A DNA stretch of 64,000 nt, from NCBI RefSeq assembly GCF_905171765.1, contig NC_053392.1:370555442-370619441 (forward strand), written 5' to 3'. Each line of letters opens with the position of its first letter. Position 1 is the stretch's first letter. Source of the DNA: Bufo bufo (lineage: Eukaryota > Chordata > Amphibia > Anura > Bufonidae). The translations under genes and the position numbers were made by a program. Of this stretch, positions 19,517 through 31,645 are shown in pieces. The notes beneath the pieces are model-generated. The model searched no databases and had not been told where the DNA came from. It saw only the letters and a program-made list of their open reading frames with translations.

Positions 19517-22280
19517 CCCCTTAAGGACCCATGACGTACATGTACTTCATCTCTGGCCGTGACTTAAGGACCAGAGAAGTACACATACGTCATTGGGCAG
19601 GTGGAGGAGCTGCGCCCGCCCGATCAGCGGCAGGGGTCCGGCAGTCACTGATAGCCGGTACATTAACCCCTGCACAGCCTGTGATGTTCGTGCAGGGAGA
19701 AAGCAGCCATCGGGTCCCCGTGTTGCTGTGACAGGGACCCGATGGCATGGAAGGCAGCACGATGCCTTCCTTAGGCATCGTGGCTGCCTTCCGTGGCCTG
19801 TGAGATCCATCCCCTTGGATCTCACAGGCAGGAAGTTGTAAGTGTATTACTGTGTAATGCACTTATAGCCAATGCATGACAATACAGAAGTATTGTGATG
19901 CATTGTAAAGGGGATCAGACCCCCAAAAGTTGAAGTCCCAGAGTGGGACAAAAAAAAATTAAAAAAAAGTCAAAAATATAAAGTTTTCACCCAAAAAAAT
20001 AAAAGTTTCAAGTAAAAAAAATAAATAAATATCCTTTTGCCAAAATAAAGGGAAAATAATTGTAAAAAATAGGGGAAAAAAGAAAATTAGACATTAGGTA
20101 CTGCCACTTCCGTATCGACCGGCTCTATAAAACTATCACATGACCTAACCCCTCAGGTGAACACTGTCAAAAAAAAAAAAACTGTGCTAAATATACAATT
20201 TTTTGGTCACCTTACATCACTAAGAGAGCAACACCAAGCGATAAAAAAGGCGTATACCCCCCCAACAAAATAGTACCAATCTAACCGTCACCTCATCCCA
20301 CAAAAAATGAGCCCCTACCTAAGACAATAGCCAAAAAAATAAAAATAAAAATTGCTCAGAATATGGAGGCACTAAAACATTGTTTTTTTTTGTTTCAAAA
20401 ATGCTGTTATTGTGTAAAACTTAAGTAAACAAAAAAAGTATACGTATTAGGTATTACCGCGTCCGTAACAACCTGCTCTATAAAAATACAACATGATCTA
20501 ACCCCTCAGATGACCACCATAAAAAATTTAAAATAAAAACTGTGTAAAGAAATTTTTTTGTCACCTTACATCACAAAAAGTGTAATAGCAAGTGATCAAA
20601 AAGTCATACGCACCCCAAAATAGTGCCAATCAAACTGTCATCTCATCCCGCAAAAATGGTACCCTACCTAAGACAATCGCCCAAAAACTTTAAAAACTAT
20701 GGCTCTCAGACTATGGAGACACTAAAACATGTTTTTTTTTTGTTTCAAAAATGATATCATTGTGTAAAACTTACATAAATAAAAAAAAATAGACAGATTA
20801 GGTATCACCGCGTCCGTAATAACCTGCTCTATAAAAATATCACATGACCTAACCCCTCAGGTGAATACCGTAAAAAAAAAAAAAAAAAACTGTGTAAAAA
20901 AAGCTATTTTTTGGTCATCTTACATCACAAAAAGTGCAATAGCAAGCAATCAAAAAGTCATAGGCACCCCAAAATAGTGCCAATCAAACAGTCATCTCAT
21001 CCCGCAAAAATGGTACCCTACCTAAGACAATCGCCCAAAAACTGAAAAAAACGATGGCTCTCAGACTATGGAGACACTAAAACATGATTTTTTTTGTTTA
21101 AAAAATAATATCATTGTGTAAAACTTACATAAATAAAAAAAAGTAGACATATTATGTATCACCGCATCCATAATAAGCTTCTCTTATACAAATATCACAT
21201 GACCTAACCCCCAGGTGTACACCAATAAAAAAAAAAAAAAAAAACGGTGTCAAAAAAGCCATTACACTACAAAAAGTGTAATGGCAAGCGATCAAAAAGT
21301 CATATGCACCCTATAATAGTAACAATAAAACCGATATCTCATCCTGAAAAAAATTAGCCCCTGCACAAGACAGTCGCCCAAAAAATAAATAAAACTACGG
21401 CTTTCAGAATGTGGAGACACAAAAAATATTTATTTTATTTAAATGCTTTGTTATGTAAAACTGAAACAAACAACCCAAAAAAATTGGTATTGTTGCGTCC
21501 ATAACAACCTGCTTTATAAAAAATACCACATGATCTAACCTGTCAGATGAATGTTGTAAATAACAAAAAATAAAAACGGTGCCAAAACAGCAATTTTTTG
21601 CTACCTTGCCTCATAAAACGTGTAATATAGCGCAACCAAAAATCATATTTACCCTAGGATAGTACCAACAAAACTGCCACCTTTCCTGTAGTTTCAAAAA
21701 TGGGGTAACTTTTTTGGAAGTTTCTACTCTAGGGGTGCATCAGGGGGGCTTCAACTGGGACATGGTGTCAAAGAAAACAGTCCAGCAAAATCTGCCTTCC
21801 AAAAACCATATGGCGTTCTCTTCCTTCTGTGCAATCCTGTGTGCCCATACAGCAGTTTACGACCATATATTGGGTGTTCGGGAAACTACAGAATCAGGGC
21901 CATAAATATTGAGTTTTGTTTGGCTGTTGCCCTTGCTTTGTAACTGGAAAACATTGATTAAAAAGGAAAATCTGCCCAAAAAGTGAAATTTTGAAATTTC
22001 ATCTCTATTTTCCATAAATTCTTGTGGAACACCTAAAGGGTTAACAAAGTTTGTAAAAATCTGTTTTGTATACCTTTAGGGGTGTAGTTTCTAAAATGTG
22101 GTCACTTTTTGGGAGTTTCTACTCTAGGGGTGCATCAGGGGGTCTTCAAATGTAACATGGCAGCTTAAAATTATCCCAGTGAAATCTGCCTTCCAAAAAC
22201 CATATGGTGTTCCTTTCCTTCTGCGCAATGCCGTCTACCTGTACAGCAGTTACAACAACATATGGGGTGTTTCTGTAAAC
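19517..22280 (+). mobile_element. piggyBac-like element, left part (interrupted)
   Basis: TTAA at 19513-19516 is followed by CCCCTTAAGGACCC, the same terminal type as the element at 14290. A hairpin run is at 19560-19906. Diverged internal repeats (about 20080-21640) each carry 'cataaataaaaaa', 'aggtatyaccgcgtccgta' and 'aaaaagtgtaatagcaag'. The 'ctctaggggtgcatcagg' module appears at 21728 and 22123. Homology stops at 22280, where a Penelope/L1 composite begins, and resumes at about 27873. Confidence 0.85.
19708..19906. repeat. run of hairpins near the left end of the element
   Basis: Consecutive inverted repeats with arms 'gccatcgggtccc' (about 19708-19746), 'ggaaggcagc...atgcc' (about 19749-19791), 'cctgtgagatcca' (about 19798-19829), 'aagtgtatta' (about 19838-19863) and 'caatgcat' (about 19871-19906). 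The sequences are unrelated to those of the hairpins in the other TTAA elements. Confidence 0.85.
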
Positions 22281-23240
22281 TATTTCACACTAGAGACAAA
22301 TGAGTGAGTAGACGTTCCTAAATAATAATGATAAATTCACAGCCTGATGAACGTTTAAAATGAACAAAACAAAACCTTTATTGAAGTCCGTTTAAAAAGG
22401 GGGCAAAAAGCCTATATGTCACAGTCTGTGACCATCAGGCAACCAGTCTCAAAAATGCACAGAGAAAGGTAATAAATAAATCCTCCGTGCAATTGAGGGA
22501 CTGGGCTAAAGATCTGACTTGCTGGCTAGTGGTTGCCAATAGTATGCAAGTCAGAATATGGAGCACGGTACTGTATGTGAATGGACACTGGTGTGTTTCA
22601 AGCCTGTGATCCTACTGATTGTATATGCCAGGAGTGACTATAAAGCCTTCTGATTTATATACCAGGTGTGGTTATGGAGCCCTATTCATAGGTCGCGTGA
22701 TGCTAAAACCCAGTTGGTCGCACTGTCTCAACACAAGTGAAGCCTCAGCGGGCATATGTGTACACTTAAGCGTAGTGCAGTGTTCAGACCACACTATTTA
22801 TTGTTGTTTTATATATATATAGCTTGCGGCCGGGATAAGAGTATCAGCCCCACACCTGCGGCCAGTATATTGGGCTAACCACAATCACTCCTAGCCAGTA
22901 ATTTTGGCTCACATCACACAGCTACAGCCTATATATTTTAGCTACCATCCATACATAACATACTCTGAGGCTTCAGGGTAACGTATTGTATCAAGTACAG
23001 CCCTGCCTAGAGAGCCGTGCTCTATTAGTTAACAGCAGCTCAACGCGTTTCCACATGACAAGTGGTTGTCACGCATCATCAGGAGCTTATGTGCCTATGT
23101 CAGGACAACGAGCCGCACTGTGGCGTGCTATGGCTCTGGCGCTGTAGCGGCCACTACTAAATCTGCAGGCCTTTCCAGTACTACCAGCCCCAATCCCATG
23201 GTCCACTGCACAAGCTGGCAGGCATGGGAAAAGTAATAAG
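22281..23240 (-). mobile_element. Penelope-like (pLTR-type) segment carrying a hammerhead motif
   Basis: No protein is readable, but the minus strand contains a well-formed hammerhead ribozyme core at 23087-23037, the hallmark of Penelope-like element terminal repeats. The segment begins abruptly at 22281 inside the interrupted piggyBac-like element. The right limit is uncertain (about 23240). The class call rests mainly on the ribozyme motif. Confidence 0.5.
23037..23087 (-). ncRNA. hammerhead ribozyme motif, minimal stem III
   Basis: Read on the minus strand: stem I 5' strand AGCTC, core CTGATGA, a stem II whose arms are TGCGTGACAA and TTGTCATGTG around a short loop, core GAAA, a self-complementary CGCG as minimal stem III, then TT followed by GAGCT, which closes stem I. 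All the invariant hammerhead positions I can recall are present. The very short palindromic stem III is the form described for Penelope-like elements, which are thought to act as dimers. Activity is not shown. Confidence 0.75.
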
Positions 23241-23784
23241 AGAAAGAATGATCGGCTGTCCCCCAAACACTCTGATGAGGAGATAACATGAATGTTGTTT
23301 TAATATAAAATTTCTCCTATGCTGTGGGAAAGTTCATGTATCCTATGCTGTGACACCACTGTCCTTCTATTCTATACTTGCTCTATCACTAACCCCTATA
23401 TAGATTTCTTAACATTTTTGCCTATCTGTCTATAAGGTGTGTTGGAATAGGTAATGCCTTCATAGTTGTAGTTACTATGCCAAGTTTCTATTCAAATATT
23501 CTAGCCTCAAATAGCTTACTGTTCTTATAAGTTAAGGTGATCCTTTCAGGATGTTTTTGTCTAATTTGGAAACCTTTGCGCTCCTGAAAACTCATGGGCG
23601 CTCATCATTGGTTATCGTACCAATATAGGCATGTTTGCCTAGTTTTACTTTGTGATCTTGTTAACTATTGTTGTTTCTTCCAGCTTCAATGTGATCCTGA
23701 ATCTATTATGTCTACCGTGCCATCTGAAATCCACCATTCTCTCCTGAATAACGCTAAGTACTTGTTTACCCCCACAAACTCACA
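23241..23784. other. unassigned sequence upstream of the L1 pseudogene
   Basis: No domain is recognisable. The part from about 23585 probably belongs to the L1 (its inter-ORF or 5' region), because ORF2 follows directly. A CTGATGA at 23273 has no GAAA partner. Confidence 0.4.
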
Positions 23785-26700
23785 ATGGTACTACACCTAA
23801 TGTCTATAAACTTAAGGGGTTTAAATTCTCCCTACAAGCGCTCTGCGCTATGGAATGATGCTAATAGGAGCAAGTGTGATATACTACTAGCTCAAGAAAC
23901 TCATTTATTGGCCAAAGACTACCCACATCTTTATTTTGCATCTTCAGAGGTTAAAAAAGCTGGGGTTCTTATAGGGGTCAGACGCTCGGTCCAATTTAAA
24001 GCACATCAAACCATTATTGATCAAGCGGGACGATATATTATTCTCCTTAGCTCCATAAATAATGCAGAATATACTAAAGCTAATGTTTATGTGCCTAACT
24101 CTCACCAAATTTCTTTCCTTACAAGGTTCTTTAAGAAATTGTTGAATTCTGCCAGGGGTTCCATCATTCTAGGCGGGGATTTTAATTTGCCCATTGACCC
24201 TTCTCTGGACTGCTCCAAGAAAACGGTGGGTCATTGACCTGCGTTGGGTAAACTACTCAAAACTACTCCCCTACATGATGTATGGAGGTACCAGCATGCG
24301 ACAGAAAGGGATTATACCTTTGTGTCCCAGGTTCATATCTCCCAGTCTAGAATCGACTACTTCCTTATCTCCAAAGACCTCCTCCATAAAACCACTCACA
24401 CCGCAATAGGCAATATTACATGGTCTGATCACGCTCCAACCTATCTTCATATTTCAGGTAACTATCCTAATCCTAACCCGCCGCTTTGGCGCCTTAACTC
24501 ATATTTGCTGAGAGATGAAAACCGATACCAACTATTCTCTAAAGCTTTAGACGAATACTTTGATCTTAATGACACTTCATGAGAGGTCTTTTCATTCAGA
24601 CTGCGTCTAAAATTAAGAAACAAAGAGATAAACAAATGCAAGAAATCTTAGCTCGAGTAGTGGAGGTTGAAGCGCGATTTAAGGCAGCCCCTACAGATAC
24701 ATTATCAGCTCAACTCACAGATTTGCGCTTTCAACTTCGCTCTTTCCTGCTCTGCAAATATGAAAAGGCCCTAACCCGCTGGAAGGCAAAGTGGTATCAC
24801 TTAGGAGATAGAGCCGGTGCTATGCTAGCTCGTAGACTAAAAAAAAGGGAGGTAGCCTCCCGCATAGAATCAATGAAGCAAAATAATGGAGAGATGACTA
24901 CACATCCGGTTGATATTGCGGATGCATTTGCAGATTACTATAGTTCCCTCTATAATTTGAAAAATGACAGCGGCACCCCACAACCCACCTCACATACCAT
25001 ACAGAATTTCTTAAAATCAGTATCTCTCCCGAGCATCGCCCCTGAAGATTCGCTCAATACTCCCTTCTCGGAACTGGAAGTAGATACTGCTATAAAATCA
25101 CTGAAACTGCATAAAGCCCCAGGCCCAGATGGCTTTTCGGGGGATTATTATAAAACCTTTAAAGTAAGCCTACTACCATACCTTACATGGCTCTTTAATG
25201 CATTTCTACTCCCGGGTAGTATACCTAAAGAAATGTTATGCGCCATTATCACGACAATCCCCAAACCAGGGAAACCTCATGATATCCCAGCAAATTTCCG
25301 CCCCATTTCTTTATTAAATAATGACCTGAAGTTATTCTCTAAGCTGTTGGCCCTGAGAATACAGCCCCTCCTTCCTCAATTGGTGTCCACTGATCAGGTT
25401 GGTTTCATCCCTGGCCATCAATGTAGAGACGGAACCCGTAGAGTGATTGACCTACTTCAACTAGCGGATACCTCCGGTGCACCCACGATATTTGTGTCTC
25501 TTGATGCTGAAAAAGCTTTCGATAGGGTGCATTAGGGGTTTCGGAGGTGTTGAATCATTTTGGGTTCCGGGGACCTATTCTGTCAGCTATTTTAAATCTA
25601 TACTCCCTTCCATCAGCTCGTGTATTGGCATCCGGCTTTTTTCCAAAAGTTTTGATATAACGAACGGTACCAGACAAGGTTGCCCTTTATCACCGTTGGT
25701 GTTTGCGCTGGTGATGGAACCCTGGCAGAAAGAATCTGCTGGGACCCAGGTATTCTAGGTATACATGTGGGGAATACATCACACAAAATAAAGGACTATA
25801 CGCGGATGATGTTCTGCTATCATTTACTAACCCTGAGAAATCTCTCCCAAATGTCATGGCAGTTTTAAAGGAGTATGCACAAGCCTCTTTCTATAAACTT
25901 AATGTCACAAAATCGCATATTCTCCCATTTGCGATTCAAGACCCTCTCAAAAGGGAGCTTCTGGCGAAAGCTCCATTTCAATGGGCGGAGGATGGCATAA
26001 TATACCTGGGCATTTCACTAACGCCTCGAATACTAAATTTAGTGAGGAGTAACTTAAATTCCTTGAGAACAGAATTACTAGCGGATTATGCCAAATATTC
26101 AAAGCTGTTTATGTCATGGATGGCCAGAATTAATGCGGTCAAAATGATGATTTTACCTAAGATTCTCTATAAACTTAGATGTATACCCCTTATCATACCA
26201 CATAAAATATTAAGGTCGTTGCAGTCGGACCTTTTAAGATTTATATGGGGTAACAAAACACCTAGAGTGGACCGATGAGCCCTGTACCCAAAGCTGAGGG
26301 AGGGAGGTTTGGGGGTCCCGGATGTCACTCGTTATTACAAAGCGAACCTCATTGAACAAACGAAGGAGTGGTGGGCGCCTTCCTCGCCACAGAGATGGCA
26401 TGAATTAGAATCCACTTACACAAAACTGGGCTCTCTCCCAGGCTTTCTTGCTGCCCATTCCCTAGAGGTGCCTAAACTTTCACCCCCCCCCCCCTCTTAA
26501 CTATGCCATTATATAGAGGAAGGGAAGCTTTTCTCTCCTATGAGATCTGAGATCCCATTGGTTGCTCTCACGTATGGGGTTCCCGATCTCTCATTGGATA
26601 AATGGGAGAAAGCGGGTATTATATATGTCTGGAACAGCTATATGAAGGTGCTACCATGAAAACATTTGAGACCTTGCATCAAACCTATGGTATACCTAAT

Positions 26701-27480
26701 ACTTGTTTTTATCAATACCTCCAAGTTAGGCATATGCTACACAGAACGAGACCTCCCATTGATTCATTGACTAGAACTACCTTTTTTAGTAAGTATTTCA
26801 TTAGTAAGACAGGTCAAGGGAAAGGACTGGCGACTGCGTATCATGCACTCGACCCTACATTAGAAACAAAGCTTAACTTTATGGAGAAGTGGGAAGAAGA
26901 GTTGGGAAGCTCTTGGACGGTCGAGGAGTGGAGGGATGCTTTCCATTGGATGATAGCTACTGCCAAATGCATTAATCACATTGAACAAAATAGGAAAATA
27001 CAGCTTAGATGGTACTTGACTCCAGCCCGTATAGCTCACATGGATCCTGACTACAGCTCAAATTTCTGGAGGAACTGTGGGGAAAAGGGAAGCTTATCCC
27101 ATATGTGGTGGTCATGCCCTAATATTCTCCCATTTTGGAGGTAGATTTTTGACCTTATCTCGACGGTGGCGGGCTTCCTGATACCCCTCGACCCTCCGTT
27201 AGCTGTGCTATCCATTGGAATAGGAGATCTACCTTATTCCCATAGACCGGTTATAATGGGCATTCTCTCAGCTGCAAGGAAGCTTATTGCGACCTCCTGG
27301 AAACCGCCCGTTACTCCTTAGTTAGCTGATGTGATCTCTCTAGTAAATCAATATATGCAGCATGAATATATATATGCAGACTCTTACTCTGACCGCTTAA
27401 AAGCTCACAAAATATGGGCCTTGTGGAACTCCTTTCCGTTTGCAGCTAAAATCTCCTCTTTGGCTTTGTAGTGACTGATA
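23785..27480 (+). pseudogene. Tx1/L1-group LINE ORF2 pseudogene
   Basis: An endonuclease/reverse-transcriptase polyprotein in several frames. The endonuclease begins at 23785 with L-M-S-I-N-L-R-G-L-N, has AQETHL near 23890, GGDFNLP near 24175, RIDYFLIS near 24350 and SDHAP near 24427. A stop lies at 24235-24237, with a frame change near 24580. RT motifs follow: FRPISLLNNDLK (25297), [13 protein letters not shown] (25492), [12 protein letters not shown] (25666) and YADD intact at 25799-25810. A terminal zinc-knuckle-like C-G-E-K-G ... H-M-W-W-S-C lies near 27077-27118. At least five frame changes and stops make it non-functional. No ORF1 is visible upstream, so it is 5'-truncated. Confidence 0.88.
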
Positions 27481-27872
27481 GTGTGGTATACATGGTGGGA
27501 GAGAACGGTGGATAGACAACTATGTAGGAAACAACTATATAGTGACACGCTATAGAATAAATTATCTCGTAGAAGGATCACAAGTTCTGGACTTCAATGT
27601 ATTAGTATGTTCTTGGATTGACTATGTTACAATCTGATGTATATGTCAATTATGTACTTTACATATGTTAGCGATTGATGTTGGATTATGCAAGTGACAT
27701 ATTTATTATCTGATATTCTTATGTTGGATCAATTATGTAACATTACAATATATGTGTCAAAGATGTACTTTGCATATGTCAACATTGATACTGGCTTATA
27801 CAAGTGACATATTTACTATCTGATTTTCTTATGTTGAAAAATCAATAAAACTTGAAAGTAAAAAAAAAAAAA
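27481..27872 (+). mobile_element. 3' untranslated region and A-tail of the L1 copy
   Basis: AT-rich 3' end with a diverged ~120-bp duplication (around 27640-27740 and 27745-27838, both ending 'ttcttatgttg'), an AATAAA at 27844, and an A-run to 27872. The piggyBac-family sequence resumes at once. I could not find a target-site duplication. Confidence 0.7.
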
Positions 27873-28196
27873 GTGGGTTTTGGAAATTTTCTAACTCTTC
27901 TAACGTCCCCAAAAAATAAAATGGCGTTCAAAAAATGATCCAAACATGTAGTAGACATATGGGAAATGTAAAGTAATAACTGTTTTTGGAGGTATCTATT
28001 ATAAAAGTAGAGAAATAGAAATTTGGAAATTTTAAAATTTTTGCTAATTTTTGGTAAATTTTGTATTTTTTTATAAATAAAAATAAATTTTTTGACTAAA
28101 TTTTACCACTATCATGAAGTACAATATGTGACGAGAAAACAATCTTATAATGGACTAGATAAGTAAAAGCGTTTTAATGTTATAACCACATAAAGT
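27873..28196 (+). mobile_element. piggyBac-like element, right part after the interruption
   Basis: Matches 17520-17815 of the 3596-bp element (shared 'ccccaaaaaataaaat', 'gtagacatatgggaaatg' and 'gaagtacaatatgtgacga'). About 300 bp of the family, between its 17230 and 17520 equivalents, is absent. The element stops near 28196 before the terminal inverted repeat, so its right TTAA end is lost. Confidence 0.8.
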
Positions 28197-28985
28197 GAAA
28201 GCAAGATTGTTACGCACAATTCTGATGGAACTCCTGATCTTAAGAAACTGGACTTGGACTCCGAAGCAGAGGCTCTCCTGTCTTGTCTTGTGTGCTGTGG
28301 AAATCGCATGCAGACAGAGCAGATAAAAACACATGAATGTTTTCAACTTACTGAAGCTGCTTGATTTAATTGTGAATAGATGGTAAAGGCAACGTCTGCT
28401 GGTGTGTTGTTATCAAGGTCTTCATTATGCTTACTGTAGGACCCACGACTACGTAATTTGGTCCATACCGCAAAAGGAGGTGTACAATCACCCATACATT
28501 TTCCCCAAAAAAGCCTGTGTCACATAAAGAATTTCACCACTAAGTATTTCGGTCCATACCGCAAAAGAAGGTGTACAATCCCCCATAAATTTTCCCGAAA
28601 AAATCCTGTGTCACATAAAAATTTTCATCGCAAAAAGGGCTTTACCACATATAAATGCACCGCTGAATGGCAAATAGGCCCTTATTTTTTCAAATTTTAC
28701 ACTACAAAAGGCTTTTCAACATATAAGTGCAACGCTGAACGAAGAATATATTTTTATTTTGCCTATGGAGTCCTTTTGTTATGGCTTTGCACAAGGAGCA
28801 AGATTGTTATGCACAATTCTGATGGAACTCCTGACCTTAAGAAACTGGACTTGGACTCCAAAACAGAGGCTCTCCTGTCATGTCTTGTGTGCTGTGGAGA
28901 TCGAATGCAGACAGAGTTTATAAAACACATGTTTTCAACTTACTGAAGCTGCTTGACTTAATTGTGAATAGATGGTAAAGGCAAA
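28197..28985. repeat. direct repeat pair of ~190 bp (28197-28395 and 28797-28985)
   Basis: Both copies contain 'cacaattctgatggaactcc', 'aagaaactggacttggactcc' and 'cttactgaagctgcttga'. They are separated by about 600 bp that includes two copies of a 'ggtccataccgcaaaag' module. Confidence 0.85.
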
Positions 28986-29480
28986 TAGGCCCTTGTTTTT
29001 TTTCCACTTTTACACTACAGAAGCCTTTTCAACATATAAGTGCAACGCTAAACGGCGAAAATATTTTTCTTTTGCCACTAATACATGGCTTACAGAGCTT
29101 TAGAATATATCACTGCACCACTGATCAGCAATTAGGCCCTAATTTTTTCCTACTTTTACACAACACAAAAGGCTTTTCAACAGATAAGTGCAACGCTGAA
29201 TGGCGAATATATTTTTATTTTGCGACTAATACACGGCAAACAGGGCTTTAGAGTACATCACTGCACCGCTGAATGGCAATTAGGCCCTAATTTTTTTCTA
29301 CTTCTGCACAGCACAAAAGGCTTTTTAACAGATAAGTGCAACGCAGAACGGCGCAGGGCTTTAGAATATATCACTGCATCGCACAAGGGAAAATATATTT
29401 TTCTTTTGCCACTAATACATGGCAAAAAGGGCTTCACAACATATAACTGCACCGCACAAGGGCAAATAAGATGTTCTCTA
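28450..29480. repeat. degenerate tandem repeats
   Basis: First a ~100-bp duplicated module beginning 'ggtccataccgcaaaagr' (28460 and 28550). Then repeated ~60-120-bp modules carrying 'acatataagtgcaacgctgaa' variants and 'ctgaatggcaattaggcccta'. Frames of 90-160 codons through this array have repetitive, non-domain protein content and are not accepted as genes. Confidence 0.7.
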
Positions 29481-30045
29481 GAAATATTTCCTTGTAATAA
29501 ACCCTGTTAATGGCTGTATCAAACAGCACTTGCACCCCAATAACAAGAATGGGTTGCTGGAATAACAGAGCTGTATAATGGCAATTTGGATCCCCAGTCA
29601 GTGCACCAAGGTGTAATAGGATTGTTCCTATTACCCAGTCTGTAACCTCCCTTACTGAACCATGTTCTACACAAATGCTATGGAACGATTCCTCCCTATC
29701 CTTTCCCTGCACTTATAAATCGTTTTTTCACCACAATCAAGTCTTTCCTATCACTGTCCCTAGCGCCTGCAGACGTCTGTCCCTGCACTAAGTACGCTGG
29801 AAAATGGCAGAATCTAAGATGGCTGCCACTATTAATAGGGTTGTGACATGACAGGGCTGGCTGGCTGCTGATTGACTGCATGCATGGCATTATGGGTGAT
29901 CCTGCCTTCCCAGAGTTCCTTTATCCATGTCCTCACACGTGCAGCAGCCATTTTAGGAAAAATGCGAGGAAATGTGGCTTCGGTGCGAATCAAATTTTTC
30001 CTAGAATTCCATTTTGTCAGCTTCTATTCACTCATCTCTAGTGGT
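29481..30045. repeat. end of an interspersed element with a CTAGAGATGAG-type terminus
   Basis: No gene is recognised. The right boundary near 30040 reads 'tcactcatctctag', the complement of the terminal motif also seen at 37526 and at both ends of 55339-55697. The left end is uncertain and may include the tandem repeats at 28450-29480. Confidence 0.45.
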
Positions 30046-30445
30046 GACACCTCTGCGATGTCAGAGGGAACCAGCATGTATGCTTTTCTTGAATATAAAA
30101 ATATTGCAGGTTATGGATTCTAGATTCTGAGACCAGATTTAATTCATGAAGGGATATTTCCCCTTTAAATGGAGCAATTAGCATCTTCCTCATAGTTTTT
30201 TTTCCCCTCCTCCGGATCAACACTGTAGGATTATGGGATGGACTTGATGGGTCTGTGTTTTTCCAATGTTTCCAATGGGGGACATTTTATAAAGACTGGC
30301 ATTTTCCATGCTGGTCTCAAGTCCCTCTGTGCTGCTGGGGGAAGCACCAAATTTATGTAGAGGTGCAGGCCTCTATATAAGTTTGGCACTTCGTCTGGCA
30401 GGCCATGCAAGTGGCTTAACAATACGTCCGCTGTTTTGCATATAT
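30046..30445. other. no recognisable gene
   Basis: Unique-looking sequence between two repeats. Short frames lack domain features. Confidence 0.4.
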
Positions 30446-30449
30446 TTAA

Positions 30450-31015
30450 AGGGAGTCTGTCACCAGCATTTCACTTTTTTAACCCTTCCCACAGCTCCCT
30501 AGCATGCTTACAGTTAATAAAAACGTTACCTCTGGCATCAATCCTGGACTTATAGAACCCTCAAAAACGATCTTTATAATATATGAAAATGAGGGCTCGC
30601 AAGTGCCCAGGGCGATTTTCGCGTCGTTAGCCGGCGCATGCGCAATAGTTACTGTGATGCCGTACAAGGAATAGGCATCGCAGTGCGCATGCGCCGGCCA
30701 AAGGAATGAGTGCGCCGGCGCGGGGTATCGGCAGCATAACAAGTTAGTACAAAGGCGGTCAGAGGGAAAGGATGGGCGGGCAGAGGGTAGGAAGGGGCGG
30801 GGGGACGCAATGAGAAGGCTGAGCAAGCAGGGCACCTAAGAGAGTAACGCCGCCCTGGGCACTTGCGAGCCCTCATTTGCATATCTTATAAAGATAGTTT
30901 TTGAGGGTTCTATAAGTCCAGGATTGATGCCAGAGGTAATGTTTTTATTAACTGTAAGCATGCTAGGGAGCTGTGGGAAGGGTTAAAAAAGTGAAATGCT
31001 GGTGACAGACTCCCT
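30450..31015. mobile_element. MITE with ~165-bp terminal inverted repeats and TTAA duplication
   Basis: TTAA at 30446-30449 and 31016-31019 flank a 566-bp element. Left and right ends match as inverted repeats for about 165 bp with only a few mismatches, starting AGGGAGTCTGTCACCAGC. The centre is GC-rich and contains 'gcgcatgcgccgg'-type palindromes. TTAA duplication plus an AGGG terminus fits Kolobok/T2-type or piggyBac-type families. There is no coding capacity. Confidence 0.9.
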
Positions 31016-31019
31016 TTAA

Positions 31020-31597
31020 GCGATTTTCCAAGCTAAAAACCAGAATGGAAATTGATAAATGTGTCGGTTCTATCAGCCCACCTGCTTCCCCGCCCTTTTA
31101 TTGACACTTTTAAAAGTAAAAAGTTGCTAATTTTACTGCACAAATTGTGTGCCACCGCAAAAGTGGAGCAAATAGGTTAGTAAATCTCCCCCCTTATGTA
31201 CAATACTGATTGGCAGATTTAAGATGGTATATGGCATCCCATTAATTTTTTTAATAATTAAAATGTCCCAGCATTTTTTCTTTTACAAACACATATATTT
31301 CTCTGCATTTTCAAATAGTTTAACAACAGTATTTCATTTCTCAGTAATCCGCTTCACAAAGGTCTCTGCCAACTAAAATGTTGTCCAGAATTCTGCAAAA
31401 TCTAAGGATTTAGAAGAACAACTGTGCAGAAGTCATTTGTCACTTCAAAGGGATATGTAAAATATGCTATTGTTGTTGAAGTGAAGAATGTATTTTTGTT
31501 AATGGTATTACTGACAGAATAATGAAAATGGAACACATAATGGTGAAAAGTATTTTAGACCTGATTAATGTTTCTACCTACCAATAAATTATCAGTG

Positions 31598-31645
<48 letters not shown>

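Noticed and set aside
23268..23290. A second CTGATGA as a possible hammerhead core
   Set aside because: No GAAA partner or pairing stems are found nearby on the same strand.
28458..28946. A 162-codon frame through tandem repeats
   Set aside because: The translation is internally repetitive and follows degenerate tandem modules. No domain and no splice context.
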